DNA of 64,000 nucleotides from Musa acuminata AAA Group. Its lineage: Eukaryota > Streptophyta > Magnoliopsida > Zingiberales > Musaceae. The position numbers were made by a program, and so were the translations under genes. Positions 24,900 to 36,749 of the stretch are shown piece by piece; positions within the stretch are counted from its first letter, which is position 1, and each line of letters opens with the position of its first letter. The DNA lies in the NCBI RefSeq assembly GCF_036884655.1, contig NC_088340.1, positions 27,515,501 through 27,579,500 on the forward strand, given 5' to 3'. The notes beneath the pieces were generated by a model. The model was not told the origin of the DNA, did not search any database, and worked only from the letters and a program-made list of their open reading frames with translations.

Positions 24900-25526
24900 A
24901 AACTTGCTAGCATGCATATTCAAAACTGGCTATCTTGCTAGTTTGTATAACTAAAAATTTGCTAATTGCACTTTCTCGTTTTGCCAATGACAAAGGGGGA
25001 AGAAAGAATTGCTAGTATGCAAAAGAGAAGCAAAAAAGTTGCTATCTGAAGAGAAGCAAAAACTTTGCTAAACTTCACATTCTCAAAGAACTTCTCAAAA
25101 GGGAAGAAAGAAATCACTAGCTTGCATGATGATATTTCAAAAACTTGAGATTATGTTTATAATGCAATGATTTGAAATTATATCTCAAAAACTTAATAGT
25201 TGCACTTCTCCTTTTTGTTGTTGACAAAGTAGGAGGAATTATGATGATGATCATGTATAAAATGATGATTTGAAATTATGTATAATGATTTCGAATCATG
25301 CATGTAACAATGATTTTACATTTTAAAAATATACATGATGATTTGGTGTTATATATGCAATACTTCAAACTTACGATGATGCATGCAATGATGAAATATT
25401 CATGATTAAATTTGCTTTGATTTTAATTCAATTTGAATTCATGGTTTTATCAATATGGCATATTGATAGGGGGATTTAAGGTTAACTCCGTCATCAATTG
25501 GTTATCATCATCAAAAAAGGGGAGAT
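24900..25526 (+). mobile_element. Element E: 3' non-coding tail of an old Sirevirus
   Basis: AT-rich sequence ending in a purine tract (AAAAAAGGGGAGAT) directly before an LTR start at 25527, so it is the 3' end of an internal region. It contains GATAGGGGGATTTAAGGTTAAC, as also seen before the B and D LTRs. The left continuation is cut off by element D. Confidence 0.75.
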
Positions 25527-26619
25527 TGTAGAATCTTAAATTTTGATGATGAAATCAATTGATGAGTTTATCATCTAATATGCTTTAAGTAGCGTAGGAC
25601 TAGCTTCGATCAGAAAAGGCAAATCGACTAAAATAGGAGGAATCAGACGTTGGGTCATGGCAAACATGTCAGAAGATTAGACGTCAGGCTGGAGGATCAG
25701 TTGACATGTCGGCCGAAGGCTTCGGTCCATGAATTCGAGCATCGGGCCAAGAAGATCGGACATTGTGCCAAGGAGATCAAATGTTGTAGGAAGACACCAT
25801 GTTGATTGGGCAATACACCGAATGAGAGGATGATGTACCGAAGGATCGGACGAAGCGCCGGAAGAACCAATGACTTGTCGGACAACATAGGATTCACTTG
25901 TAATCGATTATGCTATATTAAGTTAGTTTAGAGTCTAATTGAGTCAGTTTAGAATGTAATTAGGCCAACTCAATTAGGGGCCAATTAGGCCCAAGTTTGG
26001 GTTATGGTGGGCTAAGTAGAAGGCCTAAACAATGACCCAACAGATGAAACCATCGGTGGCACAGTCTCTGAGATTGTGTCAAGCGATGATATCGCCCAGA
26101 CTCAGTCTCCCAGGTGGTGGTACTGCCCAGCACAGGTAATGGTACCGCTAGGACCCGGGAAACCCGGGATGAGACTTTTTTATCTCCATTTTTAAGCCAA
26201 TTGGGGTCTATAAATACCCTAGCTATTCCTGCATGGAATAACAAGAAAGTTGAGCAAAACTCTATGATGTTAAAATTGTAAACCCTACTAAAAAGTTGAG
26301 TTCCCTCCTAAAGCTTAGAGAGAGTTATAAGGGAGGTGTGTGAGGGAAACCTTGTAAAAGATAGGTGTAAAGGTTATCTCCTAAACCTATAAAAAGGAGA
26401 AGGTGTAAAATGGTAGTTGATCTTCACCCATTGAAAGAAGATTGTTAGGGGATGCCGGTGGCCTCGACGGAAGAGGAATCGGGAGTAGATGTAGGTCATG
26501 ATGACTGAACCACTATAAAAGTCTAGTTTGCATTTACTTCTTACTATTTACCTTTATTACAAAGTAAATTTTTACTTTCACTATGCTTCCGTACTCTTAG
26601 TGTCACTCTTGATCCTAAA
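25527..26619 (+). repeat. Element E/F LTR (shared middle LTR)
   Basis: About 1.1 kb, TGTAGAATC... to GATCCTAAAA, TATA box at 26209-26216. It is preceded by a 3' internal tail and followed by pol, so it acts as 3' LTR on its left and 5' LTR on its right. That is the LTR-internal-LTR-internal-LTR arrangement left by recombination between copies. Related to LTRs M and H. Confidence 0.75.
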
Positions 26620-26631
26620 ATTTTTAAGTTA

Positions 26632-27724
26632 TCTAAGGCTCTCTATAAGTTGAAACAAACCCCAAGGGCTTTGGTATAAGAGACTTAGCTCATTTTTTAT
26701 TAAGAATAATTTTTTGAAATACAAGGTCGATACCACATTATTTATTAAATATTAATTTTTTTATTATTCAAATTTATGTTAATGATATTATTTTTTTTCT
26801 ATAAATGAATCTTTGTGTGAATCATTTGCTAAAAGTATGAGCCAACAATTTGAAATAGACTTAATAGGTGAATCAACATTTTTCTTATGATTACAAATTA
26901 AGCAACTAAGTGATGAAACTTTTGTTAGTCAAACTAAGTATACTTTGGATCTACTAAAATAATTTTACTTGGATAGTGCTAAGGACATTAATACACCAAT
27001 GAGCACTTCTACTAAATTAGATATTGAGAATGAAGGAGAATATTTTATTCAAAAGACTTGTAGAGGTATGATAGATAGTTTACTATATCTCATAGCAACT
27101 AGACTTGATATAATATTTAGTGTTAGACTTTATGCAAGATTTTAATCCAATTCTAAACAATCTCATTATAAAGTAATTAAAAGGATTTTTAGATACTTAA
27201 AAGGAACTCTTAATCTAGGATTATGTTATCCAAAATCTAAAAATTTTGATTTGATTATTTATACTGATGCTGACTTTGTTGGATGTAAAATAGATAGAAA
27301 AAGTACCTTTGGAACATGTCAACTTCTTGGTCATGCACTTGTTTCTTGATCTTCTAAGAAACAAAATTATGTTGTATTATCCATAGGCAAACCTAAATAT
27401 GTAGTAACAGGTGTATGTCGTACACAAGTAATATGGATGAAAAATACCTTAGAAGATAATAGACTTACTTAAAAAAATATCCCTATAAAATGTAATAATA
27501 CTAATATAATTTGTTTAACAAAGAATCTCATTCAATACTCTATGACTAAACACATTGATTTTAGATATTATTTTATTAGGTATCATATTAATAATCATAA
27601 TATATCTTTAGATTTTATTGACACAAAACATCAATTAGCATATATTTTTACTAAATTATTGAATAAGAAAAATTTTGATTTTATTAGAAGGGAATTAGGC
27701 ACGTTGAATCTTTCAAACACATAA
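26632..27724 (+). pseudogene. Element F: degraded RT-RNase H
   Basis: Joined directly to the LTR end at about 26625; leader, gag, protease, integrase and the RT start are deleted. Readable RT pieces: KALYKLKQTPRAL, then the catalytic box as YVNDII (not YVDD). RNase H follows, ending KNFDFIRRELGTLNLSNT. Many stops and frameshifts indicate an old copy. It may represent the pol-bearing relatives of the gag-only elements D and H, since the LTRs are related. Confidence 0.85.
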
Positions 27725-28513
27725 ATTCTTCTCATATATTTTTTATGGATTATTATCATGATTTTTTTATTTTAATGACTTGAGTTTTCTTTTGAATCAA
27801 GATTATTTACTATGATTCTTTCTTTTTGCTATTTATAAAAGAAGAGATTTATCAAAATGAATCATGATTTTTTTATATTTACGACTTGATCTTTTATCTT
27901 TGATATCTTTTATGTTAAGATTGGAATAAAAATGTAAATTTTTTCACCATTATATCTTCCCTTCTTTTTGACAATGACAAAGGGGGAGAGAATTATCAAC
28001 TTACACATTTCAAAGAGAAGCAAAACTTGTTAGTTTACATATCTTAAAAGAAAAAAATTACTAGCATGCACATTTTAAAGAGAAGTAAAACTTGCTAGCT
28101 TACACATCAGAAGCAAAAACTTTCTAGTTTACATATTTCAAAGAGAACTAAAGACTTACACTTTTCTCTTTTTTGTTAATGATAAGGGGAGAGAAGTTAT
28201 AATGATTTAAAATTTTAATATTTTAGAATCATGCATGTTATGATGTACCTTGATGATTTGAAATTATGCATGCAATACTCATGATTTTATGATGATGATA
28301 ATATGCATATAAAGTAAGTAATGATTATTTTGATATGATGTATTGTATATGAACACTATGATTTCTTATTAAATGTTTCAACTTAGATTCAAAGATATTA
28401 TAATTAGAATGTTATCATTTTCTGAATTCAAATTTATTTTAATATGGCATATAGATAGGGGGAGTTTAGTTAAAACTTCATCACCAATTGGTTATCATAA
28501 TAAAGGAAGAGAT
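27725..28513 (+). other. Element F non-coding 3' region
   Basis: AT-rich, no gene. Ends in a decayed purine tract (AAAGGAAGAGAT) before the LTR at 28514. Repeats of TTGCTAGC / AAGAGAAG words resemble 24900-25100. Confidence 0.7.
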
Positions 28514-29058
28514 TTTTGAATCCTGGATTTTAATAACAAAATCAATTTATGAGTTTATGATCTAATAAGTGTTTGAAAAAAGTGACATAGGACTAACTTC
28601 GCTTATGGAAAGGCAAATCGATTGAAGTAGGAGAATTAGATTTTGGGCTATAGTAGATTATGTTAGAGATCGGGCATCAGGCCAGAAAAATCAAGCATTA
28701 CGCCAAGATCGGATGTTGCAAGAGGTTAACATACCAATGAATCGAGCAACACGTCGAATGAAAGTATGACACGCTGAGAGTTCGAATGAAGAGTCGGATA
28801 AACTAATGACATACTGGACAATATAGGATTTATGTTTATAATTATTTGTGTCTTGATCGAAGTAGTTTAAGCTATAATTGAGTTAATTTTGGATATACCT
28901 ATGCTAACTTAATTAAAGGCCCATTGGACCTGAATAAGGGCTAAATTGGGCCTATTGGAAGGCCAATTCATTTCGAATATATTTTTGAATAAATTTTTGT
29001 ATCATTTCTTCATTTCGAATATACTAATTCATCCCCTAGTGTCTTTAGGATCCAAACA
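28514..29058 (+). repeat. Element F 3' LTR, internally deleted
   Basis: 545 bp. The start (TTTTGAATC) and the middle match the LTR at 25527, but about half is missing; it ends GATCCAAACA. Divergence from the other LTR is strong. Confidence 0.72.
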
Positions 29059-29219
29059 ATAAGTTGAACGTGATTAATGATACCTTTACATTTCTCCTCT
29101 CAAGGCTATTTAGGTCCTTTGTTGTGGCTTGTCTAGGCTATGATATTAGACTTAGCCGGGTTCTAAACTATCCCGACACCCTTTCTCTCTTTCTTCTCCA
29201 GCGATATAGCCTCACAGCC

Positions 29220-29862
29220 TTAGGTTAGATTGTGTCCCTTCATGTTTCCCAACGATGACCAAATCAAAACCGTATAATTAATTATTTGTCGTCCCTGTTC
29301 AAAATCACTTGTGAGACAACTGAACTCTCCCTTTGAGCTAGCGCTGAAGCCTTGGACGATGACCCTCCCTATAGAGTAAAAATCTTGGTCTGGTGGCCAA
29401 CCATCCCACAATTGAAACAAAAGTAATGGAATATTTTCATATGCTACCGATTGGAAAAACTTAATAGTTTCCCATCTTGATCCAAACTCCTCGAGAGAGT
29501 GGCTTAGAGAAATCCATGAGAATACAAACTCTCCCAAAATTTTTCCTCTTCCCTGATAGCATGATTTCATCCACTTTCAATGGCTTGCCTAACAAAGCAG
29601 CAATTTGGACAATAATGTTAGGCTGTAAGCATTGTAATGGGAACCCTGCGAAGTGCACCAAGGCCGGAGCCCAAGTAACATGCTCTAATAAAGGTTGAAA
29701 GTTCTCCTTCCAAGGCAGGAGGATTAATGCCAACACATGTTCAAGATCATCCAGCAGCGAAAACTTGAAACAATAGAACCCCCCTCCCACTAGGTCCATC
29801 ACCATCAATCCTCTAAGCAAGCACATTCCACTATTTGGGCAGCATACCTCGGTGGATCTCAA
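29220..29862 (-). pseudogene. DUF4283-type sequence (LINE ORF1-like), decayed
   Basis: The frame at 29461-29862 encodes GGGFYCFKFSLLDDLEHVL, ALLGKPLKVDEIMLSGKRKNF and GRVCILMDFSKPLSRGVWI. This pattern is typical of the DUF4283 domain found in ORF1 of plant non-LTR (LINE) elements. The next expected segment (KFFQSVAYENIPLL) follows in a different frame, and the zinc-knuckle cysteines after it are lost. No LINE reverse transcriptase is visible. Element G was inserted just upstream (29893), and sequence continuing the same unit lies at 35544-35880. Confidence 0.62.
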
Positions 29863-29892
29863 GCAGTGGTGTGCAGCTCATAAACTTCTCAT

Positions 29893-30066
29893 TGATAAGT
29901 AGATGAGATTTTCCTAAACTGTTTGAGGAAATCTCTCTACTCTGTTGAGGGAAATCCTCTAACGTGTTGAGGAAAATTCTCCCTTCTAACCTGTATAAAA
30001 GGAAGGAGGATATGTTAATAACAATCAACTTGTTCTACAATTTGTTTATCTATTTATTTTCTAACA
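29893..30066 (+). repeat. Element G 5' LTR
   Basis: TGATAAGTAG...TTCTAACA, 174 bp. Contains imperfect repeats of CTGTTTGAGGAAATC / CTGTTGAGGGAAATC and a TATA box (TATAAAA, 29994-30000). PBS TGGTATCAGAGC follows immediately (30067-30078). Confidence 0.96.
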
Positions 30067-31039
30067 TGGTATCAGAGCAGTTCCTCCTTGGCGACAACAG
30101 TATCGTCGTGTGTTAGCCAAGCGGCCACAGTAACACGCTGCCTCAAGAAGAAGCACAAGACAGGGATTCAGAGCCAGTGCTAACGAGCATCGTCTTGGCT
30201 TTGCTCATCCACTTCTTCTCTTTCTTCATCGCCGGTCTTGCTTTTCTTCGCCGGCCTTGCTCCCTCTCCTATTTGCTGCCTACAGCAGACACTCTCCGTC
30301 GTCATCACGCAAGGAGGAAAACATTCTCTCACTGCCTCCTCAATAGTGGTGAACGGCGAACAGCGGTGTCTTCCTCGCTTCCCGGCCAGCAGCAGTCGCA
30401 ACTGCTGCATCTTCCTCTACCGCAGCAGCTTTCGCTGCCGCTTCCCTCTACACAACGACGCCTCCTTAACGGCGGTGTCCTCCTCCTCAATAGCTATGAA
30501 CGGCGAACGATGGTGTCTTCCTCGCTCAGTCTTCCTTGCTTAACGACGGCTGCCGTGTCTTCCTCCTTCGCTGTCGCGGTCGCTTCCCAACCAGCAGCAA
30601 CCGCAACCGCTGCATCTTCCTTTCTCTACCACAGCAGCTTTCGCTGCCGCTTTTCTCTATACATCTAATTGCTGCAGATTTCTCTCACTACAGTTTCCTT
30701 GAGTAACACTGTAGATTTTCGCGGCCATTTCCTGACGAACCGCAGTCTTGAGTACCGTTGCAGTTTTCGCAGCCATCTTCCGGCGAACTGCAGCCTCTAC
30801 AATCCGCTGCAGCAAGCAGCAATCCACAGCAGCGAACCACAGTCTACATCTAATTGCTGCAGATTTCTCTCACTGCAGTTTCCTTGAGTAACACTGCAGA
30901 TTTTCGCGGCCATTTCCCGACGAACCGCAGTCTTGAGTACCGTTGTAGTTTTCGCAGCCATCTTCCGGTGAACTGCAGCCTCTACAATCCATTGTAGCAA
31001 GCAGCAATCCACAGCAGCAGCCCCCTCCCTCATTCTCCA

Positions 31040-31093
<54 letters not shown>

Positions 31094-31110
31094 GTAGAGT
31101 GAAAAAAAAA
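30067..31110 (+). other. Element G untranslated leader with tandem repeat and A tract
   Basis: About 1 kb between PBS and gag. It contains CTGCAG-rich, CAG/CTT-rich sequence, a 185-bp tandem duplication (30661-30845 and 30846-31017), repeated GAACGGCGAAC blocks, and an uninterrupted 46-base A run (31047-31092) just before the start codon. The frames in it (for example 30177-30668) are serine/leucine-rich by composition and are not judged to be genes. Confidence 0.8.
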
Positions 31111-34100
31111 ATGTCTTCGTTCACTTCTTCTGATATTTCAGTTCCTGTAGGGACTCCCACTTCTTGTTCTTCTACAAGGCTTATCTCCATCAATGCTGCC
31201 ACGCTGATACCCTTTAAGTTATCAAAGGGTGGCAACTATGCGTCCTAGCGAGCTCAATTTTCTAATCTTTTATTTGGATACGACTTGCTAGGTTACATTG
31301 ATGGCTCCTTCAGATGTCCTCCGGCCATGCTCAACATCCCCGGCGATCCCAGTCCAGTACCCAATCCAGCTCACAAACTGTGGCTACGTCAAGATCGTCT
31401 CATTCTCCAAGCTATTCAAGCTTTAGTTGCTGGATCCGTTACTCCCTTGATATCTTCATGTGTGACAGCTGCTGATGCATGGTCTACACTGCAAACCACC
31501 CTGGCAAATCATTCGCGTACTCGCAAGCTCAGTCTTCTATCCAAGCTTATGGTGACAAAACAAGAGGGAAGTAGTATCTCTGATTATCTACAACATATCA
31601 AGGTTATCATTGATGACTTGGCCTTGATAGGTCATTCCCTATGTGACGAAGAGGTTGTCATTCATACCCTCAATGGTCTCGACACTGACTACAAGGAATT
31701 GGCTGCTGCAATTCGGGCACGCGACTCGCCAGTCTCTTTTGAAGATCTCTATGATAAACTGACTGACTACGAGATGTACTTGAAGCGTGCGGACAAACTG
31801 CCTGGATCAACTGTCACTGCTCAAGTCAGTCATAAGTCTAAACGGAAGAGCACTCGGTACTCGCCGAACATCACCCAAGGTTTGGCTAATGTGCCTCTTG
31901 ATTCTGTGAGTTCCATGCAACACCCCTCCTATCCTCCTAGTCATCACTTCTCGCAAAGTGGCAACTCCAGCCATCATCCGTCTTGGCGTCCTGCCCTACC
32001 GAGCCATCAAAGACGGGTCGTTTGCCAACTGTGTGACAAAGTCGACCACTCCGCTAAAGTTTGCCGGTCTCGTCCCCGCCTCCCTGCTCCGTCGCACTGG
32101 CCTCAGGCAAATCTCCTAACTTCTCCGACACCTAGCCAGTCCAACTGGATTGTCGACTCTGGTGCCTCTCATCACATCACCGCTGATCTTCAGAATTTGT
32201 CTCTTCACAATCCCTATGGCGGCGATGGAGATATCATCATCGGTGATGGTAAAGGACTTCCTATAACTCATACTGGTTCCACAACGCTTAATTCTGACTC
32301 TAATACATTTACCCTCGATGATGTTTTATGTGCCCCTCATATTAAACGCAACCTCATTTCTGTTTCTCAATTTTGCAAACATAATAATACTTCCATTGAA
32401 TTCTTTCCTGATTCATTTCTTGTTAAGGACTTGAGCACGGGAGCATCATTGGTCCAAGGCCCGAATAAAGACAACATTTACGAATGGCCGTCAACCTCTC
32501 GAATAACCCAACCGACAACATTTACAAAAGACAACATTCTTCTGTTGCGGCTCAATTGATGTGTGGCATCGTCGGCTTAGTCATCCCTCGTCCTTTATTC
32601 AGCAGAAATTATTATCTCGTCACTCTCTTCCTCTTTTTAAGTCCACTAATTCTATGATGCATTGTGATGCTTGTCTTAGTAATAAGAGTCATCGGCAGCC
32701 TTTTGGCTCATCTTCCATTTCCTCTTCTAAACCTTTTGAAATTATATATACTGATGTTTGGGGTCCTACTCCAATCTTATCTTTTGATAAGTTCCGATTT
32801 TATGTTATTTTTGTAGATCACTTCTCTAAGTACACATGGATATATCCTCTTTCCCATAAATCTGACGTTTCTCACATTTTTTCCACTTTCCAGAAGTTGG
32901 TCGAAAACTATTTTCAGTCTACCATTAAAACAGTCTACTCTGATGGTGGTGGTGAATATCAAGCCCTGGCATCCCATCTCTCAGCTTGTGCCATTCAACA
33001 CCTCAAGTCTCCCCCACATACTCCTCAACTAGTTGGTTCTGCCGAACGCAAACATCGGCATATAGTAGAAACTGGACTCACACTTCTACATCAGGCTTCC
33101 ATGCCTTCAACTTTTTGGACAGCAGCCTTTCAAACTGCTGTCTACCTAATTAATCGAATGCCTACGCCAGTTCTACAATACCGGTCCCCCTTTGACACAC
33201 TATTTCATAAACCCCCTAACCTTCGTAAACTCCGAGTGTTCGGTTGTTTATGTTATCCTTGGTTACGTCCCTATGCCTCTCATAAGTTAATATCCCGATC
33301 TACTCCTTGTGTCTTTATTGGTTACTCACTTGAACATAATGCTTTCCGTTGCTATAATCTCCACACTCACAAAATCTTCATATCACGTCATGTTGTCTTT
33401 GTTGAGTCTAACTTTCCTTTCCAAACCCTTCCATATCCTGCCATATAGACCACTTCACTATCTCACTGGGGTATACCTTTGGTCCAATCGGACGAGCCTC
33501 CCATGACTTCGTCTACTTCCTCCCCTCCTGATCCGCACTATATCACTCCAGTTCAACACTTGCCCGTTCCTACTCCACTCCACTCTTCCCCAATTGATGG
33601 GGCAATATGTTCCGAAACACAACCATCCTCTTTACCTCCTTCTTGCCCAAGTACCCCTGATGTGTCTCCACTTGACCCGACTTATGCCACAGATCCTCAC
33701 CCAACATCACCTCCCAATCCTGTCATCTCTAATCATCCTATGACCACTCGCTCTAAGCATGGTATTTTTAAACCTCGTCAGGTACTTAACCTACAAGCTA
33801 TCATGAATTCCTCATCCCCCAACGTTGAACCCACCACCTTCACTCAAGCCCAAAAATCTCCACATTGGCGTACTGCCATGAGTGAGGAATATAATGCCCT
33901 CCTCCATAATTCAACGTGGGATCTCATTCCTTTCCATCCTTCACAAAACATCATCGGGTGTAAGTGGGTCTTTAAAATTAAGCGGAACCCAAATGGCTCT
34001 GTTGCCCGATATAAGGCACGCTTGGTCGCCAAAGGGTTTCATCAACGACCTGGGGTTGATTTCACTGAGACGTTTAGTCCTGTTGTTAAACCCACTACAA

Positions 34101-35374
34101 TCCGGCTCATCTTGAGTCTGGCTACCACTAAAGGCTGGCAATTACGACAATTGGATGTTAATAATGCCTTTCTACAGGGTTCTCTATCCGAAGATGTTTT
34201 TATGCAACAACCCCCCGGTTTTACTCATCCTCAGTATCCACAGCATGTTTGCAAACTTCGAAAAGCCATTTATGGACTTCGTCAGGCTCCGAGAGCTTGG
34301 TACACTGAACTTAGCTCATTTTTTACTTCTATCGGCTTTCTTAACTCCAAATCTGACACTTCGTTGTTTCTGCGACATTATCATGGAAACACAATGTATA
34401 TTCTGGTATATGTGGATGATATTATTGTCACAGGCAACAATCCCATCAGCATCCAAGCGTTCATCAAACAGCTGGCAGCTCGATTCTCGCTTAAGGATCT
34501 CGGACCCTTGAGCTACTTTCTGGGCGTCGAAGCTACCTTCACATCTTCCGGTCTCCTTTTATCACAACGCAAGTACATTCAAGATTTGTTATTAAAGACA
34601 AACATGCAGGATGCAAATGCAGTTACAACCCCCATCTCTACTAGTGGTTCTCTCAAATTATCGGATGGAAGTCCTGCTACAGAACCCACTCAATACCGCC
34701 AAGTTGTTAGCTCTTTACAATACTTAGCTCTCACGCGTCCAGACATCTCATTTGCTGTCAACAAATTATCACAGTTTATGCATCAACCATCTACTCTACA
34801 CTGGTTTACGGTCAAGAGACTTCTACGATATCTTAAAGAGACCCTAAATCATGGACTCTTTTTTTGTAAACACTCTCCACTTTGTCTTCATGCCTTTGCC
34901 GATGCTGATTGGGCAGGTAACCTTGATGATAGAACATCCACATCAGGGTATATTATCTTCCTTGGTGCTCATCCAATCAGCTGGAGTTCTAAGAAGCAAA
35001 AGACAATCGCTCGGTCTACAACTGAAGCTGAATACCGTGCCATTGCCGCTACCACTGCAGAACTCAATTAGATCACGAATCTACTCCAGGAACTCAACAT
35101 CGATTCCACCCCTACAATATATTGTGATAACATTGGAGCTACCTATCTGTGCGCTAATCCGGTATTCCACTCCCGCATGAAACATATTGCTATCGATTTC
35201 CACTTTGTACGCGATCAAGTTGTCCGTCGTCAACTTCGTGTTTCTCATGTTCATACGACTGATCAATTGGCCGACTCATTTACGAAGCCTCTAGCTCGTA
35301 AACTTTTTGCATTACATCAGTCCAAGATTGGCCTCCTTGATCGGAGCACCATCTTGCGGGGGCATGATAAGTAG
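31111..35374 (+). pseudogene. Element G gag-pol polyprotein, four lesions
   Basis: ATG at 31111 follows the A tract. Domains in order: UBN2-type gag (31280-31950), zinc knuckle CQLCDKVDHSAKVC (about 32025), protease WIVDSGASHH (about 32150), integrase zinc region WHRRLSH (32562), and catalytic core with TDVW, SDGGGEY and ERKHRH. RT has intact YVDDIIV (about 34410), and RNase H ends DSFTKPLARKLF. Lesions: TAG at about 31246 (Trp expected), a small frameshift at about 32559, TAG at 33446, and TAG at about 35069 (Trp expected). All catalytic residues checked are intact, so inactivation is recent. Confidence 0.95.
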
Positions 35375-35538
35375 ATGAGATTTCCCTAAACTGTTTGAGG
35401 AAATCTCTCTACTCTGTTGAGGGAAATCCTCTAACCTGTTGAGAAAAATTCTCCCTTCTAACCTGTATAAAAGGAAGGAGGATATGTTAATAACAATCAA
35501 CTTCTTCTACAGTTTGTTTATCTATTTATTTTCTAACA
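35365..35538 (+). repeat. Element G 3' LTR
   Basis: 174 bp, TGATAAGTAG...TTCTAACA; preceded by the purine-rich GCGGGGGCA and followed by TSD CTCAT. Five differences from the 5' LTR. Confidence 0.96.
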
Positions 35539-35543
35539 CTCAT

Positions 35544-35880
35544 ACAGGCAGGCTTGAACACCATTGGCTTCTCGCCGCCGCAAGTTCTCCCCGTCTAACT
35601 TCAACATGAGCTGCGAGCTCTCTTGGATATATAGGGGAGCGGATTCGAGTGCAACATCCGGCCTCCACACAATTGTGTCATGAGCTTGCCTTAGGAGACT
35701 CGTCCGCAAAGTAGGTGCATTAGTCGAAGATAAAAAAGCACAGTCGATTGCTACAGCTTTGCTTGTTGACACTGTTGTTCCTCATGCCTCCTTCCTCGGG
35801 TTGGGAGGCTTGGGAAGAGATGGAGGAGGGATGGCAAAAGGTGTCTTGGTGAAAGGAACGTGGGAACCTAAGGGGAGCGG
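35544..35880 (-). pseudogene. Upstream part of the sequence split by element G
   Basis: Continues the - strand sequence that is interrupted at 29892. A frame at 35533-35772 is open but shows no motif I recognise; only its position relative to the DUF4283 fragment supports membership in the same decayed element. Confidence 0.35.
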
Positions 35881-36749
35881 AGCGTTGAAGGAGGATACCA
35901 GTTGTTAGTATAACGGATAATGTGAAAAAAATTTTAATGTTAGGATTGAAATCATCAATTATTATAGATTTAAAAATAAATTATGCTTACTTTTTATAGT
36001 TAACAAATTATCGTGAATGTCATAAAGCATCGTCTATTAAAAAAAAAAAAAAAGACTCATCTTCTTCTCCATCGATGGAATAAAAGATTGTCATCATATA
36101 CGAGAATAAAGCGTCTAAGAAAAAAATAATTTAAAAAAATTTTGTTATCTATTTACCAATAATTCTAATCAAAATCGAATTAAATTTTATAATCATATTT
36201 TAATTAGATTTCTTAATCTTTAGTTAGGTCAAGTGATCATATAAAATATATATCTTATCTTAAATTAGTTTCCTAATTAAAGATTTTTAATATATCTTTA
36301 ATTAGGAGATGAAGAGCCGCGGGCACCTGTACTACGATAGTAACATCTCATATATCTTCTCCCTTCCAAAAATTTTATTGTATATGGTCAAGTGTTGAGT
36401 TAGAAATCTAACAGTGCCATGATCAGCGTGAAATAATTTCAGCTCATTTAATGGAACAGAAAAAATTGGCCAAGCTGCACAAAATGCATATATGTCGAAG
36501 GTGATCGATCACCCCGTGAAGAGTTGTGCGCCTACAAAAAGCATATAGATAGTCTACAAGGTAGGTTGATTAAACCAAAGCATCTGATGACAAAATTGAG
36601 ATGCCTAAACGTCACCGAGACAATGTATCCACAGCAGCACATGACTAAATCATGCATCTCTCCTGTCTCCCATGGTAGGTTCTGTTGCTTGAGTCATCGA
36701 TCTCCCATCTCGGCCGATCGTTCCGCCACCTAAAAGGCCATACCACCAC
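35881..36749. other. AT-rich intergenic DNA between repeats and the gene island
   Basis: No gene seen. A 15-base A run is at about 36039-36053; the rest is AT-rich low-complexity sequence. The last few hundred bases probably include the 3' UTR of the TIFY8-like gene. Confidence 0.6.

Larger units (their letters stand above)
29893..35538 (+). mobile_element. Element G: Ale/Retrofit-type copia retrotransposon
   Basis: 5646 bp, flanked by the perfect 5-bp duplication CTCAT (29888-29892, 35539-35543). LTRs are 174 bp each with five differences seen by eye (about 3%), so this is one of the younger insertions here. Short LTRs and the polyprotein (WHRRLSHPSSFIQQKLL, DVWGPTPILS) fit the Ale/Retrofit lineage. 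It carries three stops and one frameshift. It split a DUF4283 sequence. Confidence 0.96.

Noticed and set aside
30177..30668. 163-codon frame in the leader of G
   Set aside because: Ser/Leu/Pro-rich low-complexity reading between PBS and gag, repeated in other frames; no domain.
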